Shown here one piece after another: positions 46,125-57,271 of a DNA stretch of 64,000 bases (the first letter of the stretch is position 1; each line of letters starts with the position of its first letter). Made by a program: the position numbers and the translations under genes. The DNA comes from Gnetum montanum (taxonomy: Eukaryota > Streptophyta > Gnetopsida > Gnetales > Gnetaceae). Below the pieces are notes generated by a model. That model had not been told where the DNA came from. It searched no databases and saw only the letters and a list, made by a program, of their open reading frames with translations. The stretch covers positions 716,591 to 780,590 of the forward strand of contig MNCI01015530.1 in assembly GCA_015680685.1 (NCBI GenBank), written 5' to 3'.

Positions 46125-49100
46125 TGCAAGCAAATGTACCATTGGATCATCGCGAACTCAAAGAGAAATGTAACTTTGAGTTCATCTATCGGAATGGGAG
46201 GGAGTTCATCCATACTCCCGATACCTCTATGCCATTGACCGAGACATACTAGTGGATGCTAAACCAACTTGTCCAAGTAAGTAGGGCAAGAGAAAGGGAC
46301 ACAACATCCCACTATGAAGAATCCTTTCAGGATGGGCAAGAGTAGTTGAACTCCCTCTTTGAAGGTGGTGGCCCGATCTACATCATGGTTGCCCCTTCCA
46401 CTTCTGTCTTCCAATCAAACTAGCTCCTATCTTCTACCCCTTTCATTACTACCATGACCCTACCATAGCCTAGAATCTCTTTGGTGATGGGTAGTCATCC
46501 CATGTCTTCAACTTATTAGCACATAGGCCCTTTAACTTCATTCCTAGTAACTCTTCCTTTCCAATCTATCTTGGTATCGTACCCAACGTCAGTGACGTCT
46601 ATGCTACCATAGGTGCACACTCTGCGTACATCACAACTTCACGTGAGTTATGCTTTAGTCCCCTCATCTGCACCCATGCCATCATTAGTAGCAGGCCCTA
46701 CCTCAACTGCATGGTGGATGACAACTGTTGCTTTCCCTACCACCCAACTATCTCAGATGTCACACTACGTGCAACCCCAAGTGTATTAGGCTTCATGCGT
46801 AGTGCAGCAAAACACAGGGCTAGAGGCTACTCCACCAAATGGGCAAGTAACCAACCCTACGATGCCACCAATGGTGGCTACCCTGGCAGTGCCACCCACT
46901 GGGTGGTGGACTGCCTAGGTGACACCACTTACTAGAGCGGCCCCAACGGTGCCCCCCATGGGATAGGTTGCTACCCCAACAATGCCACCAATGATGGCTA
47001 CTCCTACAGCCCCACTCCCCCATGTGACATCCCTGGGTTTGGACCAAGCTTTCCAACTCATCTAGACCCTCACTAAAGAGATCAAATGACTTAAAGATGT
47101 TGGTTCTGAAACTGTCCAGGTCATGGACTTTTATCATGATTACCCCATCAATCCAGCTATCCCTATGCTCACATCCCCCCCTGGGGTGTCACTCCTCCAA
47201 TTTACAAAATATAATGGGGAGGGTGATCTAAATGCACATTTGGTAACCTTCAGGTCTAAATCCTTGTTGTTGCAACCATGGCCTCACACCATCATCTGTG
47301 TCTTTGCCATGTCTCTGACAGAAAAATCTTTGGACTGGTATCACATGCTTCCACACACCTCCATCTCAACCTTGGAAGAACTACTAAGCCAATTCGTGAC
47401 TCGTTTTAAGTACAACTTCAAATTGGAAGTCACTCTAGATCAGCTCATGAGTGTTAAGAAGGAACCGCTAGAATCTGTACAGAGATTTATACAATGATGG
47501 AGTGCAACCTTGAATGAAATACGCAAACCGATTGCCAAGGCTTACTTGTTGGCCACCTTTAAGGGTGCGGTCAATGACTTCATTAAGTCTAAGCTCTACT
47601 ACTTGGCCCTGCATTCCCTCAACCAAGCATTCGCTCAAACTAAGAGCATCTAAGATGTAGAGGAGGCTAGTAGGGACCCAGCTTACATGGCCTATAGGAA
47701 TGCACACACTAAGAAAGACAAGGAGAAAGGCAAGGCCATAGCAACCATGGTGGCCATTGCAGCCAATGAGACCAAGCCTAACAACAATAAAAAGGCTACA
47801 ACCACACCCAAGGTTCCCACTAATACAACACCTAGCCCCATTAGCACTAGTCAGCCACAAGCATTAACACTTGTAGCGCAAACCTAGCCAAGGCAAAACT
47901 TTGAGTACAAGGACCGCTCAAAGTATACTTTATTATCGATTAAGCCTTGAGAACTCTTGAAGAAATTTTTGGAAGACAAGTGTATAAAACACAAATGAAT
48001 TTTGGAGGAGGCTATTAAATGCCATCAAAGGTACTGTGAAGTTCTTCGGAACCCCTCCTTAGATATGTCCAATGAATCACCAGTGCCTAAGAATTTTAGG
48101 TTAGAGAATTTCTTTGACTATCATCAATTTTGTGGCCATGATATAGATTACTACTTAGCATTAAAAAATGACATTCAACAAATGATCGATTAGGGAAAGT
48201 TGGTCCTAGATGAGAGTAGTCCCATTCAACTTGAAAACTAGTCGATGGGCGTTTACAAAGATGCTTTAAATGGTAGCAATGTAGGTTACATCATCAATGC
48301 CATCAGCATTAATGATAATACTAAGTCACAATAGGAACCATTTGTAGTTCGTGTACCTCCTTGCAACATTGAGTCTCCACCAACTACTGTGTTACAAACC
48401 CTCTTTGTCATTAGGGCCCCTCGCCAGACATCTCCTACATCCTTTGTGCTGAAAACTGCACCACCTCTCACTGTAATAATGCAAGAACTGTTTGTGATCA
48501 AGGTGCCAAGGCATGCAAGTTCCCCCCCCCCTCAACTCAAAATTGAGCGACGAAAGCTGCACCCCAACCTCCCCATCCAAAGAAACATGAAGAGCATCTA
48601 GTACACAAGATGGCTAGGGAACGTACTATGCTAGGTCCCCCTAAGCCTACCCCCTTTTTTGCAGTGCCTATGGCCTCTTCGTCATCAGCCATCGATAGCA
48701 ACGCATAGATGCAATCATCACCTTTTGATCCAAGAAAGCTTAGTGTTCAACCTAACGCTACTTCTCCTCTGGAAATTTGTCTCTTGGGGCATATAGAAGA
48801 GGAGAAGGCTAGCAAACAACAAAACAATGGGCAAGACTTCCTGAATGTCCTTTCACAAGTCAAGCAGGCCTCAAAATAGAAAAATACAACACTAAGCTTA
48901 TATGACTTGATAATGACCTCTACAACCCATCGTGAGGTAATGGTTCGTATGTTGACATCTATTCCTATTAGTGAAAATTTGTCAGTTGAAGAAAAAGCCA
49001 TTCATGCTATCATGCTTTCCCCCATGGCTGAAGAACCATGGCCAACTTAGCTAACATTCCACAATAAAGCTATCAAGGATAACCTTGAAAAGGGTTAAGT

Positions 49101-49750
49101 GACAACCTCTCCTATGTTCATCATCATTCGGGTAGGCCAATATGAGATTCGTAGGGTACACGTTGATGATGGAGCTGCCACCAACGTAATCCCATTTCCT
49201 ATCGTTGGCAAGTTGGGCTTGGTAGATCAAATCAAGACCATAGCAACTTCATGTATTAAGTTCTTTAATGGGGCATGTGTGATGGTTAAGGGAACTATCC
49301 ACATCAACTTCATGGTAGGGGACCAGTTCCCCATGAGCACAATATTTATCGTGGTGGAGGAGATGCCTGGGTTCAACCTGATCCTGGGAAGATCATGGTT
49401 AGTCTAACTAAGGGTTGTCTCCTCACCTATACATCAGGAAATCCACTTACCCTACATGGGCAGGGAAGTAGTGATTTATGGTGATGAAGTGGCTCCCTAG
49501 GCAATTAACAACGTAGACGTGGAGCAAGGTTTAGAGATATAAATCTCTAAAAATGAAGCATCTATTCAAACTGAAATGCCATCTTTGACAAATGAATAGG
49601 CCAAAATTGTCAACTCAAATGAAGAAACCACATGGGCCAAGTTGCCCTTCCAAATGGTAGATGATAACACAGATGAATACCACTACAAGGCATCCCGACC
49701 ATATGCCTCGCCTAACCCACATCGGGTTAGGAAACAATTGCATAATTGAA
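46125..49750 (+). pseudogene. Tat-like Gag-protease polyprotein
   Basis: One frame with stops runs from about 46125 (MQANVPLDHRELKEKCNFEF). It passes a Pro-rich repeat of MPPM/VPPM type (about 46850-47010) and reaches the Gag core at about 47150-47640: LLQFTKYNGEGDLNAHL, FAMSLTEKSLDWYHMLP, ELLSQFVTRF. A basic Lys-rich stretch follows (47690-47790). A zinc-knuckle-like segment (DYHQFCGHDIDYY, about 48115-48155) has lost key cysteines. A retropepsin lies at about 49100-49407, with VHVDDGAATNVIP as active site and FNLILGRSWL as C-terminal strand. Stops are at about 46249, 47068, 47495, 47886, 48192 and 48601. After about 49748 no RT follows. It is a degraded product of the Gag-protease kind. Confidence 0.85.
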
Positions 49751-49794
49751 ACCTATCTCCACATCACTTCAATAAATTGTTATACCTTCGATGG

Positions 49795-49970
49795 CATAAT
49801 TTACATTTTACATTAAGTTTTCTGTTTGCATGATTTACATTTTTACATTAAGTTTACTGTTTGCATAACTTACATTTTTCTATTAAGTTTGTTGTTTGCA
49901 TGATTTACATTTTACATTAAGTTTGCTGCTTGCGTGATTTACATTTTACATTAAGTTTGCTAATTGCATT
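49795..49970 (+). repeat. Tandem repeat of about 40 bp (TTTACATTAAGTTTGCTG)
   Basis: Four to five units of ttacattttacattaagttt plus tgctgtttgcatga-like spacers. Confidence 0.88.
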
Positions 49971-49979
49971 ACCCTTGTT

Positions 49980-50540
49980 GTCAGTACCTTACACATGGTC
50001 CAAAATGGCCTTAAACTATTGCATGGCCCAGAATGGCCTAAAACTAGCAACAGCCTGAAATGGCCTAAAACTAGCAATAGCCTGAAATGGCCTTAAACTA
50101 TTGCATGGCTCGAAATGGCCTAAAACTAGCAATGGCCCGAAATGACCTTAAACTATTGCATAGCCCGAAATGGCCTTAAACTGTTGCATGGCTCGAAATG
50201 GCCTAAAACTAGCAATAGCCTGAAATGGCCTTAAACTATCACAATGGCCCAAAATGGCCTTAAACTATTGCTTGGCTCGAAATGGCCTAAAACTAGCAAC
50301 AGCCTGAAATGGCCTAAAACTAGCAATGGCCCGAAATGACCTTAAACTATTGCATAGCCCGAAATGGCCTGGAATGGCCTTAAATTATCACCACAGCCCG
50401 CTAAGGCCTAAAACTAGTAGTTGACCCTTAGAAATCACATTGACTGGCCCAAAATGGCCTTACACTATTGCACAACCTGAAATGGCCTTAAACTATCACA
50501 ATGGCCCAAAATGGCCTTAAACTAGAACAAGAGGCCCACA
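49980..50540 (+). repeat. Tandem repeat of about 28-32 bp (CCGAAATGGCCTTAAACTATTGCA)
   Basis: About seventeen units alternate two forms: gaaatggccttaaactattg-ca and gaaatggcctaaaactagcaa. They are separated by tggccc, tggctcg or agcctg. The array directly follows a shorter series of acatttacattaagtttgct units (about 49800-49965). It fills the position where RT would begin. Confidence 0.92.
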
Positions 50541-50693
50541 AGGAGCCCAAGTGCATTAATAAAAGATTAACCAAAATAAAAAAAATAATTGTTTCACTTT
50601 TTACTCTTCCTTAAATTTGAAGTCCATACAATAATTCTTACAAAACAATAAGATGAAAAAAAAAAAACAAAAATAAAATCTTTCACTGCGACA

Positions 50694-53600
50694 CTATAAG
50701 TCTTCGTTAGCATCCCCACTTCTAACTCCACTAGGTCCTGCACCTCCATTTGGATCCTACATAAAATAAAAAAAAATAATGAATCAAACTACAACAAGGC
50801 TCTCATAAAATAAACTGTGACATAATAAAGAATGAATAACTTGAGACGGGCCTGCATCCATCTTAGAGGGTATCTTATCCATGCCAGCCACAAGACTCCA
50901 TAGAATTTCCTCCTTGATGAGGTTGGCCCAATCGTTGTCTCCCAGATCAATGCTTGTTGCAACTTTCCCCTTCTCCATAGTCATCCATCTGGGTGGTCTT
51001 GGAGCGAAGGTGATAGTGGTGGTCTCCTCGGAAGGTAAGGTAATTTATCTTTCGGGAGACTTGCTAACCACTACCTATTGCGTGAACTTTTCATAGGCCT
51101 TAGTAGTGCCAATGACATTGAGAAATAACTTATGGATATGCAACTCAATGAAAGCATCCCGATACTTCTGACAGTAGGAATCATGTTCCATTTTGTACAT
51201 GTGCTTATGGTTGTTTTGTGCTTGCCCCCATTTGTACACTTTGGTGCTGTAGTCCTTCCAATCTTGATTTTTTTGGGCCAATAAGTCCATTTGCAAGCAT
51301 TGCTCAATAATTTCACAAGTGGCCTCATTCTTACCCCATACGGCTGACCAGTATCTTGCATAGTCAATTATAGTTGTACACTAGGTGCCATCGGGAGTGT
51401 CGTAGGCCAATAAGAATTCATTTTAGGATTATAGATCCTCCAACTCAATGGCTTGGCTAGCCTTATATTTCTCAAGTTTTTGCACCCTCTGCCAGAGGTC
51501 CTCATTGACACACCTGCACTTCGACAATGATAATGCTAAGTAGAGTGCACATTTGCTCATTTCCTTGTATACATAATGAGGAACCTTGATCACTTCTGGC
51601 GAGAGTACAGGTACTGCATCAACCTCAATTGTCTGTTTGGGGTCCCATTTGAGATGAGAAGCAGTCAATCACACATAAGAAAGCATTGGTCATACAATGA
51701 TGGAAAAAAAATAAATTATAGAGCCTAATGTTGTAATTTGAACACACCTATTTTAGGATCAATCTACCTTAGATGGTTGATCATGTCATCAACCATCCCC
51801 TTCATAAAGGAAAATTTATCGGGGGTCTCGGTTCATGATTGGAGACAAATCAAAGAAGAAGAGTTGGGGGCCTTGACAACAGTGTTTGCTACACAACAAG
51901 GCATGTTAGCTTAGAAAATAAGGGGAAAGCTAAACTAAACAATAACATAAATGATAGTGCAAAGCTCCTACCCAGCAAACCCTTAGGGGTGATAGCAGGG
52001 GGATCGCCCATCGACACACTGTTAAGCAAATGATCGAACTAACCCACATCGAATTGTAGCCCTTCCCCTTCTAGATGACTCAACAATGTGGCAACATCTT
52101 TAATCAACATATATCCCTCAGGTGCTGGGGAACACTTTTCAAAAGGATCATCAGTAGCAGGGCCCTCTTCCTCTATGATAGGGGCCTTCTCCTCTGTAGT
52201 TGGAGCTCCTTCTTCTTCTATAGCGGGGACCTTGCTTTAGGGGCCAAAACTTCTTATTCTTCTATTAAACATGTCTAAAGTAAGCAAGCTGGTCTAACAT
52301 AAAATGGGAAGGGTAACTAATGAAATAATCAAACATACTTACCAACTGTGGGCTACAATTTGTGAACCTTGATTCGTAGGTTTCTCCCTCATTCTTCATT
52401 AGTGCAGGGAGGTTCTTCCACTAGACAAGACTTTTTGCATTGCAACTTGGCTTTCACTATTTTAGCAATGAGACATGCCCCCCTTAGCACATTGCCTATG
52501 TTAGTGGAAGGTGCCTCTTCAATGTTTTCTAGGGCTTGAAAGGGATGCCCCACCCGATCGTTCATCATTATTAAAAGAGATTTCCTAATAGCTTTTGGGA
52601 GGGTCTTGGGATCGGGTGGTACAGAACACTTGGAAAATCCATGGCTTGGATATCTGGGTGTGATCCTACTGCACCCAGGCATCATTCTTGCGAACCACCA
52701 AGAATTTCACAAATCATCATAGGTAGGCTATGAAGAAGGAAAATTGCACATTGAAATGGGCATCAAGCTTCTCACGAAGCCTAACCATTTTAGCTCGTAA
52801 GCCTTTGGAAAGGTACTTGGCCCAATTATAATGGGTCCCCTCTTCCATGATGTCCCTCATGATCCAAGCTTACTATACTCCAAGGATTTTCCCTTGGGAG
52901 AGTAGCTTTGGAAAGGTAGGAGCTCGGAAGATAGGTTAAACCTTTTGGGCTACCCCTAGCCTGACCTTATGCATATAAATCCCCTTTCAGTCCTTGCTCA
53001 TCCCTAGCCATTTCTCCATGTCCCCTTGATGGTTGACATCCTTGCTAGTATTTTCCCCTATAAGTAGACCATCAGAGGAAGCATCAAAAAGATCTAAAAA
53101 AGGTTTTGATTAATCTCAAACACCACCTATACATTGTGAACCTGTGTGTAGAAGCGGTCAGCCTTTTTGGAAAAGGAATCAACTAGGGAAAGCATTTTTG
53201 CAGTTGGGATGCTTGGATTTACTACTAGGAATAAATCCATGAGCCCAACCTCCTAAAAATTGTGAACAAGGGTGGCTGGGGCCCCATTGCATAGCCAATG
53301 TTGTGTCTCGTCCACCTCCCTGTACTTGAAGAAGAGGTTTTTTTCATTACATCTAGAGGTGATTACTGTAACCTCTTGGGATTCACTTGCTACTGCAATA
53401 ATCAACGATAAAATTAACAAAAAAGAAAAAGAAAAATCAATCACTTGAACACATAAAAAAATGCAAAATCTAACACATCAGGTGTAAATGGCGTGGGAAA
53501 TGGTGGGATTTCCACTAGAATGTCTTCTACAGTAAGTGCTCGGTGGGATGCCCATTTGCCATCCAACCATCCAAGTTCTTCACATTTCACATAGAACTTG

Positions 53601-54119
53601 GCATACTTGGTTAGATAGGTTCTGAAATCAGCCCCAAGTTGTTCTATGACATTGACACATACATTCCTGGTAGAATAGAACTCTTGTAAAGATGTTTGGG
53701 CCAACGCCAATGTCCCCTCGTTACCGTGAAGACTATCCTTGTCAATTACAAACCTGGTAACATGCATAGTATGATAAGCATTCTGACTAACGCAAGACAA
53801 ATGATACAACATGTTTAAAACATCTTCATAGGACTCACCCGTCAGCACAATACATGGTCCCAGGTGGGTTCTGGAAGCAAGTGCCCATGTGATGGGCAAC
53901 GAACAATGTTTTGTATTGATGATAGCATTTAAATTTGGGCATGGCCCAAATCCAACACAAGCACCTTAAGCCTCTTGGGCATAGATTTGAGCCTTCTCTC
54001 CCTTCACGTTCAATCGACCCATCAGCCATAAATTTCAAAATACCTTTGTTTGTCCCAGGCAACAGTGTTTCAACAAGAATAGCGATTGTTTCAATCAACA
54101 AGTGTGACCACACTATCAC
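50694..54119 (-). pseudogene. Antisense, intron-bearing gene inside the 16.6-kb element
   Basis: Open minus-strand segments run from about 54119 to a TAG at 50694-50696 and are joined by short AT-rich gaps with splice signals: 52275-52342 (68 bases, gtaagtatg...ctttag), 51889-51971 (gtaggagc...gtgtag), 50757-50847 (weak donor, tttatgtag acceptor) and one ending ttattgcag near 53391. Readable segments include DVLNMLYHLSCVSQNAYHTM, EELGWLDGKWASHRALTVED, EVTVITSRC, YREVDETQHWLCNGAPATLV, FSKKADRFYTQVHNV and PDPKTLPKAIRKSLLIMMND. I do not recognise the family. Tat-lineage elements are known to carry extra sense or antisense ORFs, and a captured host gene is the alternative. Several TAG/TGA stops occur between about 52700 and 53250, so this copy is probably dead. 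Confidence 0.6.
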
Positions 54120-54319
54120 ACTGAAATGGTGAAGGAGGAACTATAGGAATTCCTGTGCACTTGTCGGGAACCAAACTGCCTGATCCCCTACCTGTGCATG
54201 GGGAGGGGGAACATTGGACATGGGTGCACTCAGGTAGCATAGGACACCTACCAGCTCAAGCACGATCAGGATGGGTTTCAACATGACCTTGCATGGCATA
54301 GTAAAAAAGCATTAGTACA

Positions 54320-55740
54320 GTGTTCAAGTGATGACTACTAAGTAGCGTAGCGTAACTTGGTGTACAAATTTTTCCTTATGCATGAAATAGTAACACCTTA
54401 ACATAATAAAACAGAACCAAACATTGCATGCAATGTAGCAAGGTGTTACACATAGCGTAGCGTAGTTGGTACACCCTACACAGCGTAGCAGGTACACCTT
54501 GCATAGTACAGCATAGCAGGGACACCCTACACAACGTAGAATAATAGGCATGCCTTGTACAGCATAGCATAACAGCTACACTTTGCATAAGAGTAGCAAC
54601 TGCATTACGTGTAGCATGACATGATGACCACACACGGTGCAACGTAGCAAGTAGAAAGTATGACATGTATAGCAATATAACAAGCATAACAACATAGTAG
54701 ATATAGCACTGTAATTAGCATAGTAGCGTAGTGGGCTTGCCAGTGTAGTAGCATAGTAGTGTAACGATGTAGCATAGTGATAACTGAAAATGCAACAATT
54801 TGATAGTCACGCTAACAAAAACAATGCAACATGAAAAAGAACATACAGTGCCCTTGTTGCCCTGGCCCTGCCCCATTGGATGAAATGTAGTAGGACAAAA
54901 TATAGACAAAAATAAACTCCCCCTACACATGCTACGCTTTGCTAGACATACGCTACACTGCCTAAGAAACCTTTTTGGAAAAAATCCCCTCCATGGATGC
55001 TACGCTACATTGAATTTTCTTTACACCAGAATTACCCAAACCCCTGCAATGGTGCATCAGCCATTCCAAATAATGGTGGCTGGGGTAGTGTCGCATGCTA
55101 GCCATAGTGTAGCAATCGTCACAATCGTTGTAGCCAGAATGGTGATAGCCATAGCATAGCAGCCAAAGAAATAGCCAAGGTAATAACAACAGTTGCTATG
55201 TAGTAATAGTGGTGACCGTAGCGACCAAGACACAGTGACTATAGTAACAATCTAACTTGATAAACTATGTAAAGTAAACAGGGGTAGCATAGTGAGTTAC
55301 CAGGTAGATGGCGCATCCCACCATTCCTCAACCTACACCTTGGGAAGACATCGTAGGGTGTGCTCCCCTTCATCCATATTGGCAAGCCCTTGATGCTTGT
55401 GTTCACTCTTGTGCACCATTGCCTGCTCACAAACTTGGGTGTATTAACTGCTACAATACGATTGCTACACTATCTCTCAGCTCAACCACGCTACTCTTTG
55501 GATGTTAGCTCTGACAATGAAAGTGATAAGATTACCATGGGGTAATCCCCTATTTATAGCCCATGTGGTTAAAATACCTATCACTTTCCAGGGTGTTCCA
55601 TGTCCTACATGTAACGTGGAATGTTCCGCTTCCCACACGTGACATGAAGCACCCCTATCTACTGTAGCGTAGCAGGAGACCTCCCTATCCCCTGCAGTGT
55701 AGCATAGGTTCACTACAGCGTAGCACATAGTTGCATCATA
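54320..55740 (-). promoter_or_regulatory. Dense TAGCGTAGCA motif array upstream of the antisense gene
   Basis: Words such as catagcgtagcgtag, cagcgtagcaggtacacc and agcatagcaggg recur roughly every 20-40 bases from 54340 to 54780, and again around 55080-55220 and 55660-55730. The array lies immediately 5' of the antisense gene and uses the same vocabulary as the LTR hairpins. A promoter or silencing role is inference. Confidence 0.55.
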
Positions 55741-55794
55741 ACAAGTAAATATACCATAATTTTTGCCTCATTTTCATAATGTAGCATGATTATG

Positions 55795-56085
55795 GTCTAC
55801 TGCAACCTTAAACTAGCAACTCAGACTTATAACATTGCATGGTTATGCTCCGCTAAGACCTTGAACTGGTAATTGTGATGTACAGTTTTACATTGTTACG
55901 ATATGCTACGATCTTAAACTAGCAACTTTAGCATTCTCTTTACATCTTAAACTTGGTAACGGTCTGCTATGATGAATTTGTGTGGTTATGGTCCACCAAT
56001 ACCTTAAATTGGTAAATCTTTCATGTTGCATCATTGCTTTGCATATATTCCTTAAATATTACTATCTTAAATAGGTACCACTTAA
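55795..56085 (+). repeat. Spaced CTTAAACTAGCAA repeats
   Basis: Six or seven units with cores such as accttaaactagcaac, gatcttaaactagcaac and atcttaaacttggtaac, about 35-60 bases apart. They are cognate with 975-1345 and with 49980-50540. Confidence 0.7.
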
Positions 56086-56086
56086 C

Positions 56087-56443
56087 TTGGCTTGTTTGCT
56101 TGTTATCACAGGTTACTTAAAAATGGCCTCCTATGATGATCTCTATTCGCCCTTAACTCTGATAGGGCCCCACGATGGGTTTACAAGATGCTTGAATGTA
56201 GAGTTGGTAGACTTTGAACGAACTTCTTGTGACACCTACATAGCATCCTCAGAAATACCCTTAGATTGGCCCAAACACCTAGTTCTCAAGGCCATTCGTG
56301 AGCCCGTGAGCAAATTCTCAACCAATTGGAAAGGCCCTTTCATAGTCATGAAAGCTTATGAAAACAAGGCATTCAAACTGGCTAACACAGATGGTAATGA
56401 GTTCCCAAATCCCATCAACCACTTGTACCTAAAGCCATACTAG
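56087..56443 (+). pseudogene. Integrase C-terminal tail, isolated
   Basis: From about 56280 the frame reads LVLKAIREPVSKFSTNWKGP, then FIVMKAYENKAFKLANTDGN and HLYLKPY. These are the last ~55 residues of a Tat integrase, homologous to 830-970. The preceding part (SYDDLYSPLTLIGPHDGF) does not resemble integrase. The catalytic core is absent. It marks the right-hand edge of the pol deletion. Confidence 0.8.
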
Positions 56444-57258
56444 GTTTAACATGGACGATCACATAGAATGCGAAGCAAGGTAAGAAAAACATCTACTACG
56501 ACTATAAACTGGTGTCATTCAGAGATGTGTTTCACCATAAGAGTAAGGCACTACATTTTTTCAAAGTACCCACTTCGATTAGCCTAGATACTTGAGAGTG
56601 CATACCCTACTCTCCCTTTGGCCAACTTAATCTCCATTCCCTATACTTACAATTTTTCATATCCTCTTTGCAAATTTTCCTGATGCATAAAAAGCCCTTT
56701 CACATGCCCAACTGCCAAGCCCATGATAGATGTAATGCAACTCATCCCATGGGAAGCCTCTATAGATAGTTCAAAGCCCCACACAAATGTAACACAGCTA
56801 ATCCCAAGGAGGAAACACTTATTCTACGATGATGACAAGGTTGTCTTCAAGTGAACGTGGGTGTGTAGTACAAAAAAGTGCCTAAAACAAATGGTACCAT
56901 AGCTGCTTTACAATTGCTTCAGCTATAAATCAACCATCCCTAAGAACTCTAGTGAGAGGTCAAGGTTTAAGGCCAAAGAAAAAGATGTGCATGCATGCTG
57001 ACTCACTCATAAGCATTCCGACGAGGGGTCACACTATGGCAATAGTTTTTCATGACATCACATTCTACATTCTTTCTTCCCTGACCTTGTTTCCTCAAAT
57101 CCATTCCTTGCCCCCTATCCTACATCGCCCTTCAAGCACTCTCAAACATAGTGAAGCATCATCCAAGTGGGCACTGAAGAGTAGTGTTGGGGTCTTGTTT
57201 TTCATGGTGTTTTGTATTCTTTTTTAACGTCTCTCGACCAGATCCTCTAGATGTTAAT
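56444..57258 (+). other. Trailer of 16.6-kb element
   Basis: Noncoding. It contains one more ctataaactgg unit (about 56501) and short words shared with 1346-2465. It leads to the PPT. Confidence 0.6.
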
Positions 57259-57271
57259 AAAGAGGGGCCAT
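57259..57271 (+). promoter_or_regulatory. Polypurine tract of 16.6-kb element
   Basis: aaagaggggccat directly precedes the 3' LTR. It matches 2464-2477. Confidence 0.65.

Noticed and set aside
49980-50540. Regular repeat-spacer array considered as CRISPR-like
   Set aside because: The spacers are themselves repeats, no cas genes are present, and the context is a plant retrotransposon.
53253-53444. Minus-strand ORF starting with a hydrophobic, signal-peptide-like stretch
   Set aside because: The hydrophobic part translates a T-rich intron ending ttattgcag. The real coding segment begins after that acceptor.
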